Assembly (NCBI GenBank): GCA_900469955.1
Contig: UBYX01000045.1
Coordinates: 1 to 64,000 of the forward strand
Length of the DNA: 64,000 nt
From: Hyphomicrobiales bacterium
GTDB taxonomy: Bacteria > Pseudomonadota > Alphaproteobacteria > Rhizobiales > Rhizobiaceae
Reading direction: 5' to 3'
Part shown: piece by piece, positions 51,633 to 59,723 of the stretch
Layout of the letters: every line of letters starts with the position of its first letter
How positions within the stretch are numbered: the first letter of the stretch is position 1
Program-made: the position numbers and the translations under genes
The notes under the pieces: model-generated
Seen by the model: only the letters and a program-made list of their open reading frames with translations
Databases searched by the model: none
What the model was told of the DNA's origin: nothing

Positions 51633-52571
51633 ATGAACATCCGAGAATTCCGCGACGTCCTCACCGGCATCTCCGGCGTACCCATCACCGCCTATGGAAA
51701 CGACGGCGAGGTTGACATCCCCACCACCCGCGCGATCTACGCACGGGTCGCGTCGGCGGGCATCCACAACATCGTGGCAGCCGGCAACACCGGTGAATTC
51801 TATGCCTTGACCCCCGAAGAAATCAGCCGCGTCGTCGAGGCGGCAATCGCTGGCGTCGATGGCAAGGCGCCGGTGACGGCGGCTGTCGGCCGTTCGCTCC
51901 GCGAGGCAATCGCCATGGCGAAAACAGCCAAAAACATGGGCGCTACAGCCGTCATGTCTCACCAGCCGGTCGACCCGTTCGCAGCACCCGCAGCGCAGAT
52001 CGATTATTTCCGCCACCTGGCGGAAGAATCGCCTCTGCCGCTGGTGGCCTATGTGCGGGCGGAAGGTTTCAGCCTCGACGACATGCTGCGGCTCGCAAGC
52101 CACCCGAATATAGCCGGGGTGAAATTCGCGACAACCGATATTCTCCTGCTTTCGCGGTCGGTTGCAGCCGCCGATCCGGGCCATGCGCTCTTCGTCTGCG
52201 GGCTCGCCGAGAGCTGGGCGCCCGCCTTCACGGCGACAGGCGCCCGCGGCTTCACGTCCGGCCTCGTCAACGTCGCGCCGCAGTTTTCACTCGCGATTCA
52301 TGCCGCGCTCCAAAGAGGCGACTTTGGCGAGGCACGCCGGATCATCGATCTGATCGAACCTTTCGAGCGCATGCGCACGAAATATCGAAACGGCGCCAAT
52401 GTCACCGTGGTCAAGGAGGCGGTGAGCATCCTGGGAACGCCGGTCGGCGAGGTACGCATTCCCGGCCTGGCCAGGCTCGATGCCGAAGACAGGGCTAAGC
52501 TTGCTGACCTTCTCACAAGCTGGTCCGCCGAAAATGGCGAGATCAGCGGTGCGGCCGCGCGGGCGCATTAG
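51633..52571 (+). CDS. DHDPS/NAL-family dehydratase or aldolase (KDG dehydratase-like)
   Basis: A 312-residue class I TIM-barrel enzyme. The Schiff-base lysine is K164 in GVKFATTD and the conserved tyrosine Y140 lies in VAYVRAEGF; an early AAGNTGEFYALT loop binds the carboxylate. Members acting in sugar-acid pathways include 5-dehydro-4-deoxyglucarate (KDG) dehydratase, which gives 2-oxoglutarate semialdehyde, and KDG aldolases. Last gene of the rightward operon, in which it would convert the keto-deoxy acid made by the enolase-type dehydratases. No semialdehyde dehydrogenase is in the window. Confidence 0.88.
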   Translation: MNIREFRDVLTGISGVPITAYGNDGEVDIPTTRAIYARVASAGIHNIVAAGNTGEFYALTPEEISRVVEAAIAGVDGKAPVTAAVGRSLREAIAMAKTAKNMGATAVMSHQPVDPFAAPAAQIDYFRHLAEESPLPLVAYVRAEGFSLDDMLRLASHPNIAGVKFATTDILLLSRSVAAADPGHALFVCGLAESWAPAFTATGARGFTSGLVNVAPQFSLAIHAALQRGDFGEARRIIDLIEPFERMRTKYRNGANVTVVKEAVSILGTPVGEVRIPGLARLDAEDRAKLADLLTSWSAENGEISGAAARAH

Positions 52572-52707
52572 GTAAGGCGATCGGATTTGCACGGCCGGCA
52601 AGATTGCCCACTGCGGATCGCTTGCCGCCAACCGCCTCAAGCCCTTTCGACTTGCCAACTCTAGGAGTTGCAGCGTATCAGTAACCCATCCTTTAGTGTC
52701 ACCTGAT

Positions 52708-52733
52708 AATACTCCGGCCTTACGGAGGGTATT
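52708..52733 (+). promoter_or_regulatory. Hairpin that occludes the ribosome site of the GGDEF-EAL gene
   Basis: In the mRNA, AATAC-TCCG (52708-52716) can pair with CGGA...GTATT (52723-52733), leaving a six-base loop and a two-base GG bulge. The paired 3' arm contains the GGAGGG ribosome site, and the stem ends directly at the ATG (52734). Folding would block initiation; a thermometer, small RNA or protein could open it. Based on manual base pairing only. Confidence 0.5.
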
Positions 52734-54293
52734 ATGAGAGATTTCCTGAAAAGTAGAGCCGGCAGGCAACTGATTCAGGTCTCTGCGTTCGGCCTGTTTT
52801 TCTGGCTGGTCTGTCTGATCTTTCGCGAGACGATACTGGATCTTGTCCAGGCAGTCAGCGCGGGGAAGGCACATCTGATCATCATTACCCTGATCGTGGC
52901 GGGCATCGCCAGCTTCGCCTACTCGGTTCTGCGCATTCTCGACATGCGCAACGAGATGGTGAGCCGACGCAAGGCGTTCGACGAAGCCGATCGCATCGCC
53001 ACCCACGATCACCTCACCAAGCTCCCTAACCGCTATGCGTTCGACCGCCTGGTGCTTTCCGATCTCCGCGGACCTGCGGAAGAGATCGCGTCGCAGACCG
53101 CGACGGTATTCTCCATCGATCTCGACGGCTTCAAGAAGGTGAATGATCTGCTCGGTCACCAGGGCGGCGATATCCTTCTCAAGGAGGTTTCGCGGCGGAT
53201 CTGCGCGCTGGCCGAACACGAATGCGTCTTCCGCTTCGGCGGCGACGAATTCGTTGCCGTGGCGCGTGACCTGCCGCCGGAGAAGGAAGAACTTCTCGCG
53301 CAGCTGCTCATCCACTCCGTGTCCCGACCTGTGCGGATCGGTACATTATCGACGGAGGTCGGCGCCAGCGTCGGTTATGCAAGACTCCCCGATCACGGCA
53401 GCTCGCTCGAGGAGATCTGCCACCGCTCGGATATCGCACTTTATGAGGCAAAGGACCGGGGGCATAATCAGTATGCGCTGTTTCAGCCGGAAATGCAGGA
53501 AAAGGTAGCAGAACGGGCAAAGCTGGAAGGAGAACTTCGCCGGGCGATCGACGAAGGCAAGATAGAGCCATTCTATCAGCCGCTGATCGATCTGCGGACC
53601 GGCGACCTGTGCGGCTTCGAAGCTCTGGCAAGATGGCGCAACAACGAGGGAGCTTTCGTCCCCCCGCAGCAATTTATCACCGTCGCGGAAGAAACCGGGT
53701 TGATAACCGTGCTGTTCGAGCAACTGCTGTCACGGGCTTGCCGCGACGCTCAGCTCTGGTCGGAAGCGGTAACGCTTTCGTTCAACGTATCGCCGGTTCA
53801 GATCGAAGACAGACTGCTGGCGCAACGGATTCTGCATATCCTTCAGGATACGGGATTGCCGGCATCGCGGCTGGAGATCGAGATTACGGAAAATGCCCTG
53901 ATCGGAGATCCTGATCTCGCCGCATCGACCATCGAGCATCTGCATGCGGCAGGCATCCAGGTGGCTCTCGACGATTTCGGAACGGGTTATTCCAGCCTCT
54001 CGCAGCTGGCCAGGTTCAAATTCGACAAAATCAAGATCGACAAAAGCTTCGTTGCCGCCTGCACCCAGAACGACAAGAATGCCAAGATCATCGACGCCAT
54101 CCTTGGGCTGAGCCGCAGCCTCAATCTCAAGACCACGGTCGAGGGAATCGAGGAAAACGCCCAGCTGGCCTACTTCCTCGGCCAGGGATGCGACATCGGC
54201 CAGGGCTACATCTTCGGCAAAGCCATGCCGCAGTCAGACGTAATAGACTTCGTTACCGCTCGCCGACACACCCTCGCCGCCAAGCACGCGTAG
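52734..54293 (+). CDS. Membrane-bound GGDEF-EAL protein (c-di-GMP turnover)
   Basis: A 519-residue inner-membrane protein. Two membrane helices (about residues 14-31 and 46-69) are followed by a diguanylate cyclase domain with intact GGDEF at 169-173 and a phosphodiesterase domain with intact EAL at 296-298, plus DDFGTGYSSL and the later QGYIFGKAMP motifs. No RxxD product-inhibition site precedes GGDEF. Either activity, or both, may operate. There is no periplasmic sensor of any size. It is transcribed alone. Confidence 0.94.
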   Translation: MRDFLKSRAGRQLIQVSAFGLFFWLVCLIFRETILDLVQAVSAGKAHLIIITLIVAGIASFAYSVLRILDMRNEMVSRRKAFDEADRIATHDHLTKLPNRYAFDRLVLSDLRGPAEEIASQTATVFSIDLDGFKKVNDLLGHQGGDILLKEVSRRICALAEHECVFRFGGDEFVAVARDLPPEKEELLAQLLIHSVSRPVRIGTLSTEVGASVGYARLPDHGSSLEEICHRSDIALYEAKDRGHNQYALFQPEMQEKVAERAKLEGELRRAIDEGKIEPFYQPLIDLRTGDLCGFEALARWRNNEGAFVPPQQFITVAEETGLITVLFEQLLSRACRDAQLWSEAVTLSFNVSPVQIEDRLLAQRILHILQDTGLPASRLEIEITENALIGDPDLAASTIEHLHAAGIQVALDDFGTGYSSLSQLARFKFDKIKIDKSFVAACTQNDKNAKIIDAILGLSRSLNLKTTVEGIEENAQLAYFLGQGCDIGQGYIFGKAMPQSDVIDFVTARRHTLAAKHA

Positions 54294-54398
54294 GCGGGTG
54301 GACGAGGCGCTTCCTCCGATGCGACTGTTCAGAGAATGAAACTCGGGACGAATGCGAGCGAATTACTGCCCCTGCCTAAAAACGGCCGTCGGTCTGGC

Positions 54399-55544
54399 TC
54401 AGCCGTGCAGCCGGTATAACAGCGCGCCGAACCTCGCCTCGGGCGCATATGCTTTCAGGTCGCTCGCAGGTTTGTAGGGCAGATCGGGCTTTTGTCCGCT
54501 CCTGACGTCGGTCGGGCTGCAGCCGAACTCACGCCGGAAAGCGCGGCTGAATTCGGTGCCATCGCTGAAACAATGTTGTTCAGCGATCTCGATGATACGG
54601 CGTCGATCGTTCGGGTCGCTGAGTGCCGAATGGGCGTCCAGCAAGCGCCGGCGCTGGATGTAGTGCATGACGCCGCCGAATGGTTCGAACAGGCGATAGA
54701 GCCGGGAGCGTGAGACCCCGAGTTCACGACGCAAGGAGTCGGCTGCAAGCGTCGGATCAAACAATCTGGCCTGGATGATACGATGCGCTCTTTCGATCAG
54801 CACCGACGCGATCGGCTCCTGCGCTTCCTCGATATGGTCTGCTGAAGGCGCCGCGCAGGCGAGTATCATTGCCCGCGTGGCAGCCACAAGCGCGGGAAGC
54901 TCGGTTTCATCGATCACCGGCAGCCGCTTGGCAAGACCAAACATGTAATCGGTGAACAGCCGGCCCATCCCGGTGCTGAGATTGGAGAATTCCGCGGCAT
55001 TTAGCGCGCCCGTTACTTCGGCGCAAAAATCGCGTGGGACGAACAACATCAGCATTTCGCTATTGGTGACGGTCCCTTCGAAGGGGCGGCCAAGAGGATG
55101 GACCTGGACCACACCGGCACCGCCTTCAAAGGTTCTGGCTGGTGCGACGGTATTCACGCTGCCGTAAAGCAGTGTCGTCAGTGTCCAGTGATCCAATGGA
55201 TCACGCCGCGTATGCCCAGGCAGGCTGACGAATCCCAATGCGTCGGTCTCGATGTGGGAGAAAGCGAGGCAACCGAGGTCCCAGGTGACTTGTCTACCGC
55301 CAAAGCCGACCGTCACGTCGTCGGGTTCGTCGAACTCAAGCATGGGTGCAAAGTTGTTCCGCCAAGCTTCGAACTGATACCCCGGCGGGAGATCGTGGGT
55401 CGCAAGTTCATAAGCCGGCAGGTGCTTGACGCCACCTAGTCCTTGTTCGGGTTCAACTGATGTTTGCTTCGGTGCCGGCGGCTTTGCATTTGAGATTGCG
55501 CCGTTAGGCAACATATCTCGTCCAATCGCACCTTCGGCTCTCAT
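54399..55544 (-). CDS. AraC-family transcriptional regulator
   Basis: A 381-residue regulator with a C-terminal AraC DNA-binding domain (ADSLRRELGVSRSRLYRLFE first helix-turn-helix; IIEIAEQHCFSDGTEFSRAF second, about residues 265-350). The N-terminal part resembles the AraC-binding-like (PF14525) sensor domain. No metabolic partner gene adjoins it. A perfect 21-bp palindrome lies 30 bases upstream of its start and may be its own operator. Confidence 0.92.
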   Translation of the reverse strand: MRAEGAIGRDMLPNGAISNAKPPAPKQTSVEPEQGLGGVKHLPAYELATHDLPPGYQFEAWRNNFAPMLEFDEPDDVTVGFGGRQVTWDLGCLAFSHIETDALGFVSLPGHTRRDPLDHWTLTTLLYGSVNTVAPARTFEGGAGVVQVHPLGRPFEGTVTNSEMLMLFVPRDFCAEVTGALNAAEFSNLSTGMGRLFTDYMFGLAKRLPVIDETELPALVAATRAMILACAAPSADHIEEAQEPIASVLIERAHRIIQARLFDPTLAADSLRRELGVSRSRLYRLFEPFGGVMHYIQRRRLLDAHSALSDPNDRRRIIEIAEQHCFSDGTEFSRAFRREFGCSPTDVRSGQKPDLPYKPASDLKAYAPEARFGALLYRLHG

Positions 55545-56038
55545 AGCTTCACACTCCTAAGAACTAGGCGAGCACGCAGCCGCAGCGGCTGCGTCTACTG
55601 GAATCAAGCAATCAAACTTTTCCGAAGATGCTGCTTCGGTATCGCTCCACCCGGCGATCAGATCATCATCCCTGCGTGTGAAGAATACATAACACAATTA
55701 ATCCGGTTTGTTTAGGTGCCGCTTACACCCAACGCTGCACAGAGACCTTCGGCACAACTGAAAGCGCCGACGTGGTTAACAACGTAAGTGCTCGCATGCC
55801 ATTTCTAGCGCTCCACGAAATGGTCTTGGTCTATCGGCGCACATTGGCAGCAGACGGCGATGGTCGCCCGCTGACCCGCTCAGACGAGGGGCTGCTCACG
55901 CCGATCGACTGTCGCGAACCTCCGGTCGCGCCCATCTAGTGGATCGCGAGGGTGAGCAATTGAACGGAATATCAAGACGGATGCCCACGGGCGGATGGAT
56001 TTCACCCGCCCGCAAGGGATGACGGCAATCTCGTGTAA
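55545..56038. other. Intergenic region of about 490 bases upstream of the AraC gene
   Basis: It holds the palindrome at 55574-55594 and a smaller hairpin CCGAAG-ATGCTG-CTTCGG (55622-55639). It also contains a 47-codon plus-strand frame (55796-55939) without a convincing ribosome site, which could be a gene remnant. Local base composition is less GC-rich than neighbouring genes around 55680-55720. No RNA gene or mobile element recognised. Confidence 0.5.
55574..55594. promoter_or_regulatory. Perfect 21-bp palindrome upstream of the AraC gene
   Basis: Arms ACGCAGCCGC and GCGGCTGCGT are perfectly complementary around a single A. Position 30 bases upstream of the AraC start, at the likely promoter, suggests an operator. 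AraC proteins more often bind direct repeats, so another regulator is possible. Confidence 0.45.
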
Positions 56039-56533
56039 TTACGCTGCCACGTCTTTCTCAAGGGCATCTCGCAATACCTGCTCCTTGGTCTCATCCAGGG
56101 AGGTTTTAAGCACCATCCCGCCGAAACCGGATATTTCCTTCAGCAGCTTGTCGGCCGTCATTTCCTGCACCAGCACGAACAACGCCGCATGCCCAGGCTG
56201 CAGACTGCTCGCCAGATCTTTCATGAATGGATCGTCTATGCCGACATCGGTCAAGGCGCCTGCGATGGCTCCCGATGCCGCCCCCGCCGCCACCCCGAGG
56301 AGCGGGTTCAGAAACAGGACACCGACCAGAAGCCCCCAGAAACTGCCTGATGCGGCGCCAGCCGCAGTCGTGCTTACAAGCTGGTTCAGCCTGACCTTGC
56401 CGGCCTCGGTCTTGGTTGCGATGACAGCGTCGCCAAGCTTGATCAGATACTCCTTCTGCAGCTCGATAAGGCGCCGGCGCACTTCTTCTGCCTTGGCTTC
56501 CGTTGGATAGACGATGGCGATGAGACTGGACAT
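56039..56533 (-). CDS. DUF1269-family membrane protein
   Basis: A 164-residue protein. A cytoplasmic-type beta/alpha start (SSLIAIVYPTEAKAEEVRRR) is followed by a Gly/Ala-rich hydrophobic hairpin (about residues 60-100, GLLVGVLFLNPLLGVAAGA), then a second small domain (HAALFVLVQEMTADK). This is the DUF1269 pattern, often found among stress-related genes; its biochemical role is unknown. The ATG at 56533 is chosen because it matches the family start. Confidence 0.88.
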   Translation of the reverse strand: MSSLIAIVYPTEAKAEEVRRRLIELQKEYLIKLGDAVIATKTEAGKVRLNQLVSTTAAGAASGSFWGLLVGVLFLNPLLGVAAGAASGAIAGALTDVGIDDPFMKDLASSLQPGHAALFVLVQEMTADKLLKEISGFGGMVLKTSLDETKEQVLRDALEKDVAA

Positions 56534-56781
56534 GACACCCTCCAAGTTTTGAACCGAACCTATAGGCCTCGATCACCGAGCCACAACAAAACATATCGCG
56601 CCCGCGCGCAGAGGAAATTGGCACAGAATCCCGGGAGGATGCGTTGCGTCTCTTTTTGAGTGCACGGTCATCAGAACATAGAAGGCCACAGCAACCAGCG
56701 CCGCCGATAGGATCGACATAGGCTGCGCTTGCGCCCGGAAGCACCCGCAGTTCTCGCCGTGGCGACCAGAGAATGTCTGCG

Positions 56782-58026
56782 TCAGTAATCCACCGCATCG
56801 CGGATGATCGGGCACGTCATGCAATGGCCGCCGCCACGACCGCGGCCGAGCTCGGCACCTATGATGGTAATCACCTCGATGCCTTCCTTGCGCAAAAGCG
56901 TATTGGTGTAGGTATTGCGGTCATAGGCATAGACGACTCCCGGCGAGGCGCAGACGAGGTTGGCGCCGCTGTCCCACTGGGTGCGCTCACGCATGTAATC
57001 GTTGCCGCCGGTCTCGACCACGCGCATTTTCGTGAGACCCAGCGCGTCCCGAACCGTATCGACGAAAGAGCCCTTGTCCTTGTGGAGTTCCACGCCACCG
57101 TTACCGTCCGGGCGATAGGAGAAGGCTTCGATGCCATTGACGATGTCGGGATAGAGCAGCACACAGTCGCGGTCGGCGAAGGTGAAGACGGTGTCCAGAT
57201 GCATCGCGGCGCGCAGCTTGGGCATGGCCGCGACGATGACGCGCTCGGCAGCACCCTTCTCGAACAGCGCTGCTGCGACCTGGCTGATGGCCTGGCGCGA
57301 GGTGCGCTCGCTCATGCCGATGAGGACGTTGCCCTTGCCGATCGGCATGACGTCGCCGCCCTCGAACGTGGCAAGGCCCCAATCCTTTGTCGGGTCGCCC
57401 CACCAGACGTTGACCTTGCCGGCAAAGTCCGGATGGAACTTGTAGATCGACGTGGTGAGGATGGTCTCCTCGTGCCGCGCCGGCCAGTAGAGAGAGTTCA
57501 GCGTCACGCCGCCATAGATCCAGCAGGTGGTGTCGCGGGTGTAAAGGGTGTTCGGCAGCGGCGGCAGAAGGTATTCGTTGACCCCCGCCGCGTCGCGGAT
57601 GAGCGCCAATTGCTCGCCGCCGACGGCTTCGGGAAATTCGAAGGTGGACAGTCCGCCGATCAGCGTTTCGGCAAGCTCGCGGTTGGACAGGCCTTCGAGA
57701 TAGGAGCGAACTTCGTTGATCAGGCCAAGTCCGATCTGGTTCGGATGGACCTGGTTGTCGAGGATCCATTTCTTCGCTTCCGGAATGGCGACCGTTTCGG
57801 CGAGCAGGTTGTGCATTTCCACGACCTCGACACCGCGGTCGCGCATCTTGGTCATGAAGTCGAAATGATCGCGCTTGGCGTTGTCGACCCACAACACGTC
57901 GTCGAAGAGCAGGGCGTCGCAGTTGCTCGGCGTCAGTCGCTGATGGGCACGACCAGGCGCGCATACCATCACCTTGCGCAACTGGCCGACTTCGGAGTGA
58001 ACGCCAAAGGGGATGTCCTGGGTCAT
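56782..58026 (-). CDS. arcA: Arginine deiminase
   Basis: A 414-residue arginine deiminase converting arginine to citrulline and ammonia. Characteristic blocks are GVHSEVGQLRKVMVCAPGRA at the N-terminus, LFDDVLWVDNAKRDH, ATFEGGDVMPIGKGN, and the catalytic cysteine near the C-terminus in GGGHCMTCPIIRD. It starts 18 bases after the antiporter gene in the same direction. The usual next steps, ornithine carbamoyltransferase (arcB) and carbamate kinase (arcC), are not adjacent, so in this locus the enzyme may mainly raise pH through ammonia. Confidence 0.96.
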   Translation of the reverse strand: MTQDIPFGVHSEVGQLRKVMVCAPGRAHQRLTPSNCDALLFDDVLWVDNAKRDHFDFMTKMRDRGVEVVEMHNLLAETVAIPEAKKWILDNQVHPNQIGLGLINEVRSYLEGLSNRELAETLIGGLSTFEFPEAVGGEQLALIRDAAGVNEYLLPPLPNTLYTRDTTCWIYGGVTLNSLYWPARHEETILTTSIYKFHPDFAGKVNVWWGDPTKDWGLATFEGGDVMPIGKGNVLIGMSERTSRQAISQVAAALFEKGAAERVIVAAMPKLRAAMHLDTVFTFADRDCVLLYPDIVNGIEAFSYRPDGNGGVELHKDKGSFVDTVRDALGLTKMRVVETGGNDYMRERTQWDSGANLVCASPGVVYAYDRNTYTNTLLRKEGIEVITIIGAELGRGRGGGHCMTCPIIRDAVDY

Positions 58027-58044
58027 GATCCTTCTACCTCCCTA

Positions 58045-59478
58045 TCAAGGTGTGATGGTGCCGCTCAGCAGGCCGTAGGCGCCAATCAAGCCGGCGACCA
58101 CCGTGACGGCCAAAACGATGAGTTCGACAGACGTGAACATCTGCGCCTGCTGCTCGCGCCGTGCCCAGACGTAGAGAATTGTGCCCGGTACAAACAGGAC
58201 CGCCACGAGCAGCACGTATTTGAGCCCGGCGGCGATGAACATGATGATCGTGTAGATGACCGCGATCCAGGAGAAGACCTGGTCGCGGCCGCGTTCATTA
58301 GGGGTGGTTTCATAACCTTCGCCACTGCGGGCGAGCAGGACACCGTAACCTGCGACAAGCAGATAGGGTAAAAGAGCCGTGACGCTGGTCATGTCGAGCA
58401 TGAAGTTGAACGCATCCCGCGACCAGTAGGTGGAGATGACGAATAGCGACACGACAATATTGGTCAGCCACAGGGCATTGGCAGGCACCCGATTGCCGTT
58501 CTGCGCTGCAAAAAGCCTCGGCATGTCCTGAGATTTGGCGGCGGCAAACAGGACCTCGGCGCAAATCAGCGACCAGGCGAGGTAGGCGCCAAGAACCGAG
58601 ACTAGAACGCCGATGGAAATGAAGACGGCGCCCCAATGACCGACGACCGCTTCGAGGACGCTGGCCATCGAAGGCTGCTGCACGGCAGCGATAGCCGATT
58701 GCGGCATCGCCGCGTAGGGCAGCAGGGTGACCGCCACCATCAGGCCGGTGACGCCGACGAAGCCCAGGATCGTGGCGGTGCCGACATCCGCGCGCTCTTT
58801 GGCAAAGCGCGAATAGACACTCGCCCCTTCGATCCCGAGGAACACGAACACGGTGATCAGCATGGTGTCGCGCACCTGCGCGACCAGCGACTTTTCCGGC
58901 ATGTCCGCGCCGCCGAAGAAGTTTTCGGCGAACCGTCCGTAGTTGAAGGAGAAGATCAACATCAGGATGAAGACGAGGATCGGCACGATCTTGGCGATGG
59001 TAACGACGGTGTTGATGAACGCCGCCTGCTCGACGCCGCGCAGGATCATGAAATGAAATGCCCAGATACCGATCAACGACACAACGATCGCCGTGGCGCT
59101 GCTTCCGTCGCCGAAGACGCCAGGAAAAAAGCGCCCGAGCGTCGAGCCGATCAGCACCCAGTAGAAGACGTTGCCAAGGCAACTGCCGAGCCAGTAACCA
59201 AAAGCAGAGAGGAAACCCATATAGTTGCCGAAGCCAGCCTTGGCATAGGCGAACACGCCCGAATCGATATCCGGCCTTTTCTCGGCGAGCGCTTGAAACA
59301 CGCGGGCCAGCATGTACATGCCGGTTCCCGCGATCGCCCAGGCGATCATGGCGCCAAATGGGCCTGTTGCGGCACCGAACCGACCGGGCAGGTTGAATAT
59401 GCCCGCGCCGACCATCGAGCCGACGACCATGCCCGTCAGCGCAAATAACGAGAATTTCTGAGTAGAGTCTGAAGCCAT
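58045..59478 (-). CDS. arcD: Arginine/ornithine-type antiporter ArcD, copy 1 (APA family)
   Basis: A 477-residue amino-acid/polyamine antiporter with about 12 membrane helices. The first-helix motif GMVVGSMVGAGIFNLPGRFG is the substrate-binding signature of the family, and SGVFAYAKAGFGNYMGF is the second. It is cotranscribed with arcA, so it should exchange arginine for ornithine, citrulline or agmatine-like products. It is a close paralogue of the next gene. Confidence 0.93.
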   Translation of the reverse strand: MASDSTQKFSLFALTGMVVGSMVGAGIFNLPGRFGAATGPFGAMIAWAIAGTGMYMLARVFQALAEKRPDIDSGVFAYAKAGFGNYMGFLSAFGYWLGSCLGNVFYWVLIGSTLGRFFPGVFGDGSSATAIVVSLIGIWAFHFMILRGVEQAAFINTVVTIAKIVPILVFILMLIFSFNYGRFAENFFGGADMPEKSLVAQVRDTMLITVFVFLGIEGASVYSRFAKERADVGTATILGFVGVTGLMVAVTLLPYAAMPQSAIAAVQQPSMASVLEAVVGHWGAVFISIGVLVSVLGAYLAWSLICAEVLFAAAKSQDMPRLFAAQNGNRVPANALWLTNIVVSLFVISTYWSRDAFNFMLDMTSVTALLPYLLVAGYGVLLARSGEGYETTPNERGRDQVFSWIAVIYTIIMFIAAGLKYVLLVAVLFVPGTILYVWARREQQAQMFTSVELIVLAVTVVAGLIGAYGLLSGTITP

Positions 59479-59723
59479 GGTGCCCTCTACAAAACTCTAT
59501 CCAATTGTCCGGCAGCGCTGACCGCGGCGAGTAGTGGCTTGAATTATAATGTTGTTCCGTCCTCCAATGGATCAGCATAGAATCCCAGAACCATTCTCCG
59601 CGTCCCGATTTTTGAACCGATTTAAGAAACAGTGACCGTTTGGATCGAAATGAAACACTGTGGCTGGCTGAGCCGGCATTGGCGAAAGGCGCTTCTTTCG
59701 AGGAACATCGTTACGATGCTCGG

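Noticed and set aside
52596..52627. Inverted repeat CGGCAAG / CTTGCCG considered as a terminator after the sugar-acid operon
   Set aside because: The 18-base loop and the absence of a T-tract make an intrinsic terminator unlikely.
55796..55939. A 47-codon frame in the gap upstream of the AraC gene
   Set aside because: It has no convincing ribosome site, no recognisable family and no hydrophobic or repeated pattern. It is mentioned only as a possible remnant.
56773..58371. A 532-codon plus-strand frame opposite arginine deiminase
   Set aside because: The minus strand encodes a clear deiminase with its catalytic cysteine; the antisense translation is low-complexity Arg/Asp/Val-rich.
59479..59723. 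Search for an FNR/FixK box (TTGAT-N4-ATCAA) upstream of the arcD-arcA genes
   Set aside because: None was found by reading; only unrelated AT-rich stretches are present.
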